Source: Bostrychus sinensis (Eukaryota > Chordata > Actinopteri > Gobiiformes > Eleotridae). From it: a stretch of DNA of 64,000 nt. Of this stretch, positions 1-13,300 are shown piece by piece. The notes beneath the pieces are model-generated. The model saw only the letters and a program-made list of their open reading frames with translations, did no database searches and had not been told where the DNA came from. Every line of letters begins with the position of its first letter. The first letter of the stretch is position 1. The stretch covers positions 9,838,416-9,902,415 of the forward strand of contig CM036241.1 of assembly GCA_020698575.1 (NCBI GenBank). The letters run 5' to 3'. Both the position numbers and the translations under genes were made by a program.

Positions 1-1262
1 AAAGTATGTGACATAGGTTATTGGTAAATGATTTATTATTAGCCTGGTTTCTGCTGGAGTGGCATGATGTGGGAAAGTTTCTATTGCCAAATATGTACTG
101 GCAGTGCGGTGGTATACCTCAGTTGGTAGATGGCACATGCACAGGGCAACTACAGCCTGCCTCAGTGTCGTGGGTTTGGGACCGGACTCCGACAGTTTGC
201 CGAATGTCTCCCCTCCTATGATTTTCTGTCACTACCTCACTGTAAACTATCTAATAAAGCCTGGAAATGGCCAAAAAATATCTAAACACACACAAAAAAG
301 TTACCGGACAGTAACAAACCACTTTGGGAAGGCTTCGATCACTGGTCCCACAGAGGGATGTAACAATGCACTGAAGTCACGGGTCCATTCTTGATTTTTA
401 ATTCACAACACAATTATTTTTTACACATTTTATTAACAGAATGAGCTGCTGTCCAATTATGATTTTTTTTTATTTAAACGTCATTCTCTATTTGCTAAAA
501 CCTAGACATCACATGTTTTTCTTGAATTGAAATAGACGCATGATGTTTTTTGCACCACACAAGTGAGCCAGATTCTGGATCACTCTGTCCTGTGGGAAGC
601 CAGACACTGTTTTAAAAATAACATCACGATTGATTTTTCTGTCTGTCGATGCAAATCTTAACTATTTTTAAAACAATTCATGAAGGATTGTTACATCCCT
701 AGTGCCAAGTGTGGCTAAGTGTTCAAAAAGGTGGAGCTAAACACTGCTGATTGGATGATCAACTTTTTTTTTTTTTTTTTTTTTTAGCAAAAATGATAAT
801 CAAAAGGGAAAAAAACCAATAGATTTTTAAAGGAGGCATGTCTTGTTCTTCAGAAAGAAAGTCACATTTGAAAAAACAAACAAAGCTAGATTGTTTGCAG
901 CAGCTGCTTTGGGTTTGGATGGAGTTGGTGTCTTACAGTTCTTTATTTGTGAATTATAACACTGCATTTGTTGTGTAAATGGAACAGATGTGTAAATTTA
1001 GTATTCAGAAATGTGTTGTAAAGCTGTGCCTCCAGCCTCTCATATCCCCACACACCAGGATTTACGGCCATTCAGCACATTTCAGTTTTGAACATTTAAA
1101 TATGTTTTCATTTAAATATGTTTTATATCGCACATAGTCACGCGTCTTTTGTTTCTCTCCTCCACAGCTCAGAAACATAAGCCTCCTCAGAAGTTACTGA
1201 ACCAAACTCTGTCATGTGAGGTTATTGGGCTTTTATTATTAACATTCAGTACTGAAACTTAC
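1..1262. other. col7a1 intron, incomplete in window
   Basis: This lies downstream of w75 in gene order. I see no Gly-X-Y exon on the minus strand. It holds a degraded tRNA-like segment (105-225), a T run at about 764-785 and AT-rich sequence; nothing else is recognised. Confidence 0.6.
105..225 (+). repeat. tRNA-derived SINE head, degraded
   Basis: An A-box-like stretch (cctcagttggtaga, about 116-129) is followed by a poor B-box-like region near 170-185. The wording resembles the SINE heads at 5437 and 13431, but the conserved body (tccttgggcaagacact) is missing. It could be an independent tRNA-like fossil. Confidence 0.4.
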
Positions 1263-1307
1263 TGTTCCGCCCCTCTCTCCATCAACACCAGGACGACCAT
1301 CTTCTCC
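1263..1307 (-). CDS. col7a1: col7a1 exon w75
   Basis: 45 nt, five Gly-X-Y triplets beginning GEDGRPGVDGERG; remembered human sequence at this place is GEDGRPGQEGPRG. Donor GTAAGT. This is the last col7a1 exon inside the window; the transcript continues off the left edge. Confidence 0.92.
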
Positions 1308-2066
1308 CTGAAACAAAGCACTGATGAGTTTAGGTTTATGGATACAAGGAAATCCCAAATCTGCAAATGGGAAGGTCCTACTCTTGGTCCTGGGTCTCCT
1401 CTCTCTCCTCTGAGACCAGGTGTACCCACTCCGACCTCCCCCTGGACACACAAAACATCAACATCACCATCTGTTAATGCTCTTTACTCTGTATCAGACC
1501 AAAGAATGTTCCTGTTCTTACCTTCTCTCCTTTGGACCCGTTAGTTCCTGGAGAACCCTGCAAAAGGAATAAAAACATAACAGATGTATAAGTTTAGTTT
1601 AAATATATATTTTTGTAATAATTAGAGTTTAAGTGCACAAAACTCACAGCGTCTCCAGAAGGACCAGCTGGACCAGAAGCTCCAGGGTTCCCTGCTCGAC
1701 CTGGAAAACCTTGAAGACCCTAAAATTGTGATTTGACATGTTATACATTTCTATACCAAAAAGTGTTATGACAAAGTATGGAAAACTGTGGACGGACCCG
1801 TTCTCCAGGTTGTCCCGGAGGTCCTGGTTGTCCATTTTCTCCTCTCACTCCGGGTAAACCATTGTCTCCGGACTTTCCTTGTAGACCAGGAGGACCAGCT
1901 GGACCAGGAAGACCGGGATCCCCCTGAACACGAGACGGCAGAAGAGAAAATTCATGAACATTGTTACAAGGTTGTCTATCTTTGGATAAAACAAAATAAA
2001 AAAATAACATTGTCTGTATTGCATATATATTTACCTTTTGTGTGCATCTGTTTTTTTTTTTACAAT

Positions 2067-2115
<49 letters not shown>

Positions 2116-2247
2116 CTTTGTCTGTTTGTTTGTTTTTTCTAAACCTGGATGGGAGCAGAGAAAATGGGTGGCAATGGCTTTTTCTGCAATGGCATGAATG
2201 TAAATAACATGAGACTGAAAAATGTGCAATAAAAAAATTAAAAATAA

Positions 2248-2346
<99 letters not shown>

Positions 2347-5300
2347 TAAAATAAAAAATATAATTTTGACTTTCAGCGCTGTGAAGTGGGTCTGGAACCT
2401 CTCCCATCCAAACCCTTCGAACCTGTTGCCACTAAAATACCTGTCCAAGCTTTAATATAAAAAGGAAGGGCTTTATGTGATGGGCTAGGGTTAGTTTTCT
2501 TTCCAATTTTCTTATTTTCCACATACTAGGCTCCTTCTTTGAGTAGAACAGAAAAATTAAGATGGCTGACCAAACTAATAATGAAACGATGACACAAAAC
2601 ACAATATACTGTTCCAAAAGGATATTAATACTCGCCTTTAAACCTGGAGGTCCAATGCGACCAGCAGGACCGGTCAGTCCTAAACCTTTCTCCCCCTGCA
2701 AAACACATTAGCATTGTTTTCAGTATCAATACATGACTTCAAACTAAACTAAGCACAAACATACTGTACCTTATCTCCTTTAGGTCCTGGCGATCCTTGT
2801 GCTCCCTGCAAGACAAACACACACCAGTCACTGACAGACTCAAAAATGCAAAAGGACAACAGTGCTATCATCATTATTTCGCTGGAGACACATTCATCCG
2901 TCCTGCTTAGTGTCTTCGCGATGTTGTCGTCACATATAAATCCTTCATTAACCTCCAGGATAGCAAATAATCAGAACGCCATTATCTCTGAAGATTGGCC
3001 TCAAATACAGTGGATGCTTGGAGAAAGTCGTCTAACCGGCTTTGACAGTCAGGATACAGACGGATGGTTTCAGAGACAACAAACAAACTGCTCACATAGC
3101 CACCAACCATGTTTTTACACCTTAATTAGAGATACAAATGCAGAGCCATTCTTTTAATCACATCTGAATAATTTGGTTGATTGAAGATGTTCAAAGTAAT
3201 GACACAATGCATACGATAGATAATGTTAACATAATGTAGTGTATTGACCAGAATGTAAGCTTATTAAACGCTAAGGTCATAAAGTACAGTCAAAAAGAGA
3301 ATACATTCTGTAACTGGGTTATTAAAGGGCACATAGTGTGATTTTTTCAGGTTTTTTGAATAATTTTGCATTAGTATTTCACATTTTATAACTTAAAATA
3401 ATGTATGCGTATCTTTTGGGGAGCTGTTACTTTGACTTTGCAGAGAACGCTTGGATTAGTTGTCGCCCCCTGCTGGCAACAGTGTGGAACTGAACAGAGC
3501 ATAAAATGGCAACTTAGCACGGCTATTAGCAACATGAGGCTAACAGATAGCAATTAAGGTGCTGAAATGATCAGAAACGCATAGGAACACTTCTTGGTTT
3601 CATGTGTCTATGTAGAGCTGTGAGGCCGAGCGTTTTCAGCTCTTGAGAAGGGACGGTCTCAGCAAACAGGATTACTCAAACAAGTGGGAATGAAACAAAA
3701 TACTACTCCAGGTTTGTTTTTTAGGTGGAAACAACATTATAACATGGCTGAAAGTCGATTTAACATAAAGGGGGGACCTTTAAAGTCAATGCCTAATCTA
3801 ATATGATATTATAGGATAAAGACCTTAAAATGTCAGATAGGCTTTATTATTAATGATTTTAATAAGTTGGCACAGTCTAGAAAGAGGTTGTTGAGTTAGA
3901 AAAAGAAAGTAAAAGTAAGTATATATTTTAGCATTAGATATGTTTGTTTACACAAAGCAACAGTACAGAAAAAAGGAAAGCAATGAGAAAACATGGATAA
4001 ATATTACAGAGATAATTTTTGGTCAAACGCTAAGCTCCAGACTTGAGTTTGGTCTCACAGTATTTCACAGTGTTATGGGTGTTAAAAATGCTGCAACAGG
4101 ATTTTAGCATCGCACGTGAAAAGATGGCAAAAGAACAACTGGGTTATGTCGCTTTAATAAGAAAATAAATAAACTTACGTCCTCTCCAGCCTCTCCTCGT
4201 TCACCAACCACACCCTACACAGACAGAATAAAATATGAGCGCAGCTGGACATGGAGTCCATCTGAAATCAGGTCTACGCAGTGCTTATGCCATTTTAAAT
4301 AGCATTAAAATTACATTTCGTTCTATATTTGCATAATCTTCTATAGGTGCCACTGGGCCTTAAAACCATCTGTGATTATTTATGATTATAAAATATATTG
4401 GTGGGAGCTCAATTCTCAGACATAGCACTGGCTTAGACTCACAACATTAATAAATCCTATTTCATCAGAATCTCAAATAATAATAAAAAGCTTTTCCTGT
4501 TTCAACAAAACAAGGCTTAAAGGGTTTGCATGGAATACTTTAAATCTCTAAAGAGTATATTTTGCCTGGATTTATCTGTGAACTTATAATTTTCAGGTTT
4601 TTGCTTCTAACAGGAGTAGAGTTACAACTTATCAACTTTTAAAAAGTTTATTCAAGCTCTCCCTGTGTCCTCTCACTGTGCAAAAATGTGCAAAAAATTA
4701 AAAACATAAAAAGAGAAAAGGGGCATAATTTACTAGTATGATGTTTAATAAGGCAGTCATAATAGCAGTATCACATCAGTTCAAAGTAAAACTCAGAGCT
4801 ACAAGTTTAAGACAACCTCACCCGTTCTCCTTTAGCACCAGGAGATCCTCTGTCTCCCCGGTCGCCCTGAAACACAAACAACAACAACAACAGAGTTAAA
4901 GTGTGTTATAGCTTCCTTAGATCCAAACCTGCTGAGGTCAGACCTTTTCTCCAGGGGCCCCCGCCTCTCCTCGTGGACCGGCCAGACTCTGACCAGCAGG
5001 ACCCTGAGCAACAGAAAGTATCACATTAGCAAACAGGTGAAGGGATTTATTCAGCCTTTAATTTAAGCTGAGGAGGGTGATTCTGGCTGAATGTTGATGA
5101 TGTTAAGAGTGATTCACCCGCTCTCCCTTGGGTCCAGGGGGTCCAGCGACAGCCTGAGACACAGAAATGAAAAAAAAAAAAAGTTACCTGTGTCATCTAC
5201 AGAGTAAACTTAGACCAATCTTACAGAAAGCATTACACTCTGCCAATCAAAAGTGCCTTTGTCCTTAAAACAAGCTGACAAAGTGAATACATGATTCATA

Positions 5301-6982
5301 TTTCATTCATTCATCTTACACTGGGGGCTGTCCCGGCTACGTTGGGCCTTCAGTCACTTGTCTACAAAATTTAAACAGCAACACCACTGAGACATTTATT
5401 AGATATTTCTTATCTCCTGGATCTGTTGTCCATGTTGGGACGGCTGTGGCACAGTTGGTAGAGACGTTTGCCCACTAACCCGAAGGTGGTTCAATCCCAG
5501 GTACTGACATTGCATACTGTTGTTGTGTCCTTGGGCAAGACACCCATCAAGCTTATGTATGGATGTGTTAGTGTGATTGTGTTTAGCCCTCCTACACCCT
5601 AAGACATTTTTTGATGTTTTGCACCTGTCTTTTGTGGATAACGTTTGCTGTGTTGATTCAAATGGCATAGATTTTGCCTCAGGTGTGTATTTTTGGATGA
5701 ATTTTCAGATTTCAGGATTTTTTTATTTATTTTTTAATCCTCTTAAAAAGGTGTCTAAAAAATAGTCACACCTTTACCTCTAATTTTTATTATACACTGT
5801 CACTGCAATATAATTTCACATTTTTATCAAGTATTTCATGGATTCATGATAGTGAGGGATTGGAATTTTAGATTTTATTGTTTTTTACTAGGTGGCGCCA
5901 TTTCCCCATATATGGTAGACAGAGGTATAAATTTGGAGATGGCCACATTCATGTTTGTATAAATGATCAAGCCTACAAGGCAAATAAAAAACATTTTTTG
6001 AACTAAAATGATTTGGGTGTGTTTTAGGGTTGTATAAATTGGTGTGAAAATGATTGTTGAGAAACGAATTTGTTTGTGTTTCTGTGGGCACAAATCCAAA
6101 ATGTAGTTCTTACAGAGATATGCACATCAAGGCAAAGTAGAAAAAGTGCCCAGACTGAGCAGAGGCCTCTGTTTGTGCTGGATGTGTATGTGCCACATAA
6201 ACTGGAATTTAAGGGGTTAAATTTCATAAACAGAATGAAATTTTGCTGTTTATGATGAAGTAGCTCTGAATAAACCATTGTTTTGGTGTTTATTAATGGC
6301 TCCACAGCCCGGCGTAGCAGAGACATCCCGCAGGCGAAGGTCTGTGCTGTAGTTTGGTGTCGGCCTGCAGTGCGGTGGAAATCCCAGGTAATGCATGAAT
6401 ATTTCTTAACTTAATGATTTTAAATAGGCCTTCCTTGGGTCTTGGAAAACCCAGGGAAGAAATATTTTTTATTGATCCCGGTTACTGAAGCCAGGGTACT
6501 TTTTAAAGATTCAGTATCATTGCGAGATAGAGCCAAAGATTCACAATGGGTCAGTAAAAAATGAATAACAAATTTTTGTTGATTCTTTACCTTTGTGGCT
6601 GAATGGATAGAGCATTTATTCCTGAACCAGAAGATCCCTGGTTTGAGTCCAGATCTGTGAGCTACAGTATATGTCTACCATTGTGAGATAGGGCCACTGC
6701 CTTGCTTCAACCATTTTATTAATTTCTTCTTCCTCAGACTCACACATGGCTAAAACCTTTCCCATTTACTTAGGGCCTGAGGCGGGACAATGACCAGTAA
6801 GTTCGCAGGGTTCACAGACACATGTTACTGATGTTAGTGGGCAGTGGGAGGAAGCAGCCGTGGACTCTTGCATTCACATTTGTTTTCCATTTATGTGACA
6901 AATACCCTCTTTCTCTCGTGCTCCGTATGAAATATTATTGCAGCGGTTGGGCCTATCATAGCTCCTGCCACCCGCTTTTGTG

Positions 6983-7022
<40 letters not shown>

Positions 7023-7325
7023 ACCATGCAGCACAAAGCAGATGGACAATCCTGGCCTAGCTATGTATCACACACCGTTACCTGACATCGTTACTCTGTC
7101 CAAGGTACTGTTGGCAGGATGGCGGCGCTTTTTCACAACACTTGTCGCAATTTGTGTCAATGTTTGTTTGTTTTTTTGTTTTGTTTTTCCTAACAGTGGT
7201 CCAGTATCCATAATTCATGACTGGCACCGTTATGTGTTATCAACAAACAAAGGATGCAGCGATTTCAATTCATCCAACAGTGTGAGGCAGCCCATAATAA
7301 TTCTCTCTCCATACATCTGAAGCAG

Positions 7326-7363
<38 letters not shown>

Positions 7364-10300
7364 TGTGTCCCCTGTGGTATTAGCTGCTGGAGATACAGGT
7401 GCTGCATACGAGACACAAACAAGTGATGATGTTTTCTGCCACAGTGTAACATGCATGACAGATTACACACACATTATTGCAGGAGACAAGGACAGCGGCA
7501 GAAGCGTTACACACGAGTGGATTCCTAATCATCAACGTCAGTAATAACAACACACATCAAGGTTGGAAATGTGCAGCAGTGGACAAAGAACTTAACTTCA
7601 TAGAAACAGGAAACTGAGGCACTCTGAAGTATTGCTGTTGGTCTTTAATTGTAACGAACCAACGCCTTTCGACTCAATCAGACTTCATCAGGGTTAGTTA
7701 CAACAACAGGGGTGTACAATATTTAAAATGTAGACATACAATAAACACACAAAAAGGTATTCATAATGAAGAGAGGTATACATTGAAAAACAAGTCAGGC
7801 TGAACAGCAAATGGGTATAATTCAAACAGTTTGCATGTACAGCAAGGAACGTTATCAAATACAATCTACATAATTATTATACATTTATGATAACTAACCC
7901 TGATGAAGACTGACTGAGTCGAAACACGCCTCAGTTTTCCATTTCATTATTTTTATCAGTATGTGCCTGACTAGAGCACCTGTTTTTTTGCTTTTTTGCC
8001 ATGTTTGACGTTAAGAGCCATGCTGTTTGGGGCGGGGGCAGCGCTCTCCCTCCATTTGCTTTTTCATACTTATCCTCATTACTTGAGTAAAAGTACAAAT
8101 CCTCCTGGTTGAATATTACTCCAATACAAGTAAAAGTTGCTAAGTCAAATTTTTACTTGAGTTAAAGTTCTGGAGTATGTGCTTTTAAAAATGGTTAAGT
8201 ATTCAAAGTACTAAAAAAAACAAGACCAAGTAAAATTGGATTGGAGATCAAGTCACAGACCGAGTATAACTGCAGCAGAGGAGACGAACCCAAAATTGTC
8301 TCGAAACCAAGACTGGTCTCGAGCACTTCAACACTACATTTTAGCATTATTCATGTCAGCAGCATTGTGTGCCACTGTTTGGATAATTACTTTAATTTCT
8401 TCATGTGGTTCATCCGATAACATTCAGGTATCGTCCTATGTTAAAGCCATTTCTGATAATTGTGGGAAACGGCGAGTTAGGTTCATGAATAAAGCATCAA
8501 AATAGATACACTGGTAAATTTACTGACGGCATTATTACCAGACAGGCTGGCATTATGCTTTCACCTTATATTCTAGATCTATATTTATATCTATATTTAT
8601 ATTTATATCTATATTTGTATCTATATCTATATCTATATTTATATCTATATCTTTATTTATACCTATATTTGTATCTATATCTATATTTGTATCTATGTCT
8701 ATATTTATATCTATATTTGTATCTATATTTATATCTATATCTTTATTTATATCTCTATTTGTATCTATGTCTATATTTATATCTATATTTGTATCTATAT
8801 CTATATCTACATTTATATCTATATCTTTATTTATACCTATATTTGTATCTATATCTATATTTGTATCTATGTCTATATTTATATCTATATTTGTATCTAT
8901 ATCTATATTTATATCTATATCTTTATTTATATCTATATTTGTATCTATGTCTATATTTATATCTATATTTGTATCTATATCTATATTTATATTTATATCT
9001 ATATTTGTATCTATATCCATATTTATATTTATATCTATATTTGTATCTATATCTATATTTATATCTATATTTGTATCTATATCTATATCTACAGTATATA
9101 TGACAGTGGCTCAGGAGGTAGAGCGGTCGCCCTATAACCAGGAGGTTGGAGGTTCAAATTCCGCTCTCCCCAGTTCATGTCGCTGTGTCCTTGGGCAAGA
9201 CACTTCACCCTTCAGCCTTGTCTGTATGAATGTGTTGTGTGGTTGTGTGTTAGGAGGGGTCAGTCCCAGGGCAGAAGTTGTGTGACTGAGCTGTGAATGA
9301 AAAATGGACAAATGTGAAAACACTTTTGAGAAGCCTGAGAAGCTATTTATTTAGATCAACTGGTGGAGCGGGACCCAAAAGTGTGTCCCAGAACTGTTTT
9401 CAGTGGGTCACAGGCCTTTGCCAGGGTAAAATAAAAAAATAAATAAAAGGTTTAATGGTAATAATAAAAAAAATTAAATAAAAAAGTGTGAGTATGGGAC
9501 ATAAGGTGTATAGAGGAAACCCAACAAAAGCAAAAAAAACAACAAAAAAACTTCTAAAACACCACTGTTACACCTCTAAAGTTAAAGTGAGGTTTAAAAG
9601 GCTGATGTGAGAAGATGAGGTTTTAAATTAAAATGCAGCTATGTGAATGTAGACGAGAATAGCCCTTTCTGGCATTGCCACTTGCTTGATTTATTTAAAG
9701 ATTATGCTCTTTTTTGTGGTGGGATATTCTTCTATTATACTATCCCAGGTTCAAAACTGCACAATGTATTTATTCAATACATTTTGTCACTTGAAATCCC
9801 TCTTTTTTTGGGTCGTGACTTGTCATTATAGAGCGATGGTGGGTGCCAAAGCCAAACCAGCTGAGGCCCACTGAGTTAGATAACATAGATAAATAGCATT
9901 TATGAGATTTTTTTGACTGACTCTTGACCCAGGCCTGTCCTCGTAGCCTTCTGTCTCACTGCAGTCTGCTCCTTATCCTCCAACGCATCTTTGGTATCGA
10001 CGCCTAAAGGTTACTGTATGCACACAGACTGCTGACAGAATTGGCTTGTGCCGATTCTGTCAATGAGCATTGCACTTTCGTCTAATTTTAGAGAGGTGAA
10101 AGTGACGTGACAGACAAGGTCACACATATTTGTAGCTGTATCAATGGTGACAAATTACTGCTATGTTTTGTACTAGGCACCAAAATAACACCCACCTGCA
10201 TTATCGCTATTTTCATTTATCACTACTGAAGATGAAAGCTGTCTTGTTCATGAAAGATATTGCTCAATTAAGATTTATTATGTGCTGCACAATGTAATGT

Positions 10301-13300
10301 TTATGTGCTTTTATAGTCACCAGTTATTTTATTATAATAACAAAAGTGAGACTGTACACCGGCGTTTTAGGGCCACATTGAAAAAATAATAAAATACAGC
10401 ACTACGAGAATAAAGTCATAAAATATAAACATTCAAGTCGTAATTTTATGAGAATAAAGTCATAGCCTTTTGCCCCATCATCACTATTATCATTAGTATA
10501 AGGACTTTGAAGTAACTATTTTAAAATTATGACTTTAATTTCAAAATATTACAACTTTATTCTCGTAGTGCCCATATTTTTATTTTTTCGATGTAGCCCT
10601 AAAACGGCGTCAAAAGAATTACTTTTTTTGGGCAAAAGACAACAGACCACACAATAAACCACTACTGCCATTAAGAATAAGTCAAGAAATTGAAAACTCC
10701 CTTTGTTTTTCCTTTTTTGTTAGAGCTATTATCTCTTGCCCTAATCATGCGCCCCCCCATCACCAGCAGAGTGCTTTGATAACTGTAACTGTTAAGAAAA
10801 TTATCTAAAAAAGGGGTACAAGAACAGTCAAATTCAGGTCAAATTTGATAAAGAAAAAAAGTGAGAACTGATGTTTTGTTTTTATCTACCAGTTAGGGTA
10901 TAACGTTTAAGAAAGATAACACTCTCCAGATGCTTTAGGGGCCATACAAGCATCATATATTATAACCCAGTGTTTGTGAAGTCACTAAAACACAGATAAC
11001 ACCACAGAAAAGTTAATACAATGTGTAAATAATGCTTAACTGGTAGAAGATAACAGGTAGATAAAAACAAAACATATTTTACCAAAACCTGGATCAATGA
11101 ACCTGTTTCTACTGCAGAGCACAGTATGGTGCAGATGGGATGAAAGCAAAGATTGTTTTGATTTTCTGATCTGATGAACCTGTCCTGCAGATAGACAAAG
11201 GGCAGGTGTCCCGAGTGAATGGTTGTCGGGCCACGGCTTGACATTAACTTTTTTGCTCACTGGCCATGTTGGATAGTGTTCTTTAAAGGTTATTAGCCAT
11301 TTAGGTTTTTCACCAGCCATAGTTTAGATCAGTGGTTCCCAAAGTGGGGTCCAGGGCCCCCTGGGGGTCCGCAAAGGTACTACGGGGGGGGCCCAGAGAC
11401 TGACTATATTTCAATTTGAATTTGTATTTATTTATTTATTTTTTATATTACTATTATTTCAGACACATGGTTTTGGTTCATAAAATCAAATAAAACATAC
11501 AAAAATATAAAGTCAATGAAAATATTAAGTACATAAAAACATTAAGTACATAAACATTTTTTTTTATTAATTACAGTTGTATACTTGTTTTAAAATATTA
11601 CTTTAAAACAACTTTTAGTCAATAATCAGTGTTTTTGTAATGTTTTTATAAAAAAAAAAAACATGGAGAAAAACATGTCTTTTGAATAGAGAGAAGTTTT
11701 ATCATTTGATTTTCAGAAATTTAAGCGGGCCACGACAGTCTTGACTTTGGGAATGGCTGGTTTAGATGTTAAAATACTGATTCATGTGTAAGACAATAAT
11801 TAGTTGTTTTTACAATTCTTTTGAAAACCACTGAAAATGCAGTTTTAACTCTGTAATTTATCATTATCAAAAAGAAAATAAGATCTGTATATTTTTGCTT
11901 TTGTCTGTCTTTTTTTTGTTTTTGTTTTTTGTTTCAGTTAATAGCTTAATTTTAACTCTCTGCTGATGATTTACTTTTAAATTATGAGGATTTATAAGCA
12001 TAGCAGCAGAAAGTCAGGTCTAAAATAGTTCAAATTCATGTATGTAATCCAACCAGACAAAGTGGCTAGTGAGACTGAATATGTTACTGGCCAAAACGGA
12101 AATCTACCCGCATTTGGCCGATTGTCAAGTTCTGCCTAAGGCCCATAGTTGCTGGGATGGGCTCCAGTCACCCACAATGGGAATAAGCAGAAGAAGAAGA
12201 ATAAATGTACAAGATAAAGGAAGAAAAACCTGAAATGAACCCCAGGAGTAAGAGTGAAATCGCAAATCACAGCCCAGATTTCTTCTTCTTGAGCCAGACC
12301 GACTGCAAGCAAACTCACACATCACCATTCAAGCCCTATATCCAGCACTTAATCAGTTCCACTTTGTTAGATGCTGTTTTAATTCAAAGAAGCTTTTTAC
12401 AGAAGGAATATTTTACTCAAAACTGCACTGCACCAGATAATGCAGACACGTAATGGCCGACTGAACAGAAATAACTAGTGACTAACTTCATTTCCAGCAT
12501 GAGAAAACCTCTTATACCCAGGAGCCTTTTGAGTCTGTCAGTTCTTAATAAACTCCAATAAACACTTGAGACGGCTAAAGTTTTTAAATAACCGCCTAAT
12601 CCCTGCTCCAAATATTCACAAAACACTAGAGGATGTTTTCATAATCAGGGTCCTGACTTACACCATCACAGTTTACAAAGTGTTTATGTTTTTACCTTGG
12701 CACAGCTCTTGAACATTTCCTACGCTACACAGCCAGCGGGGAGAAAACATACTGTATCTATGAACTGGTAGCAAATATTGACTGGACCCTAAACACAGTA
12801 ATTGTATTTCTGATATGTGGAGAGATAACAAGAGTACTTCCTGGCCTGTTACTACTGCAGACAGACAAAACACCTCCATCTCACAATGGTAAAGAATCCA
12901 CTAAAATGATGAATTAGTTCTTGTGTCTGGAGTTAGTGTCAGTGGACCTGTCTCGCAATGGTACAGAGGCTTTTAAAAGAGAAAAATAATTATTTCTTCC
13001 TTGGCCCATTTCTTACCTTTCCTGAAAAAAATAAAAAATAAAATAAAAATCCTGCCATTACCTTTTCATCAGACTAAAACCAACGTGAGTGAAAACATAA
13101 CCTCCTTTCTGAGTTCAGGAAAGATTTGGGGATGAGCATTTTTCCCATAGCTGGGTTTTTTTAGGAGTTTTTCCTTACCGAGAAGGAGGTCTAAGCAGTG
13201 GTGGTGGTGGGGGGGGGGGTTCAATTCGATTTCACTTCAGAGGCCCACCGTTCGATTCAAAAGCGATGCACTGATTCATCGATGCATCAGACACATTTCT

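Noticed and set aside
1741..2448. Long minus-strand open frame (235 codons)
   Set aside because: Only its end (1798-1923) is collagen exon w71; the rest is an open frame through ATT/AAAT microsatellites and the intron.
2846..3157. 103-codon plus-strand open frame between w69 and the first MITE
   Set aside because: Antisense in an intron, with no domain or repeat support; chance is the simplest reading.
6594..6665. tRNA-like stretch (ggctgaatggatagagcatt ... ggtttgagtcc)
   Set aside because: Good A-box and B-box wording, but I could not build the stems. Probably a SINE head, and no conserved body follows.
8555..9285. Leu-Tyr, Ile-Ser and Asp-Ile repeat proteins in three frames
   Set aside because: Translation of the hexamer tandem array; no splice or coding signals.
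12205..12453. 82-codon plus-strand open frame
   Set aside because: No family resemblance; intronic and partly derived from a SINE/LINE tail.
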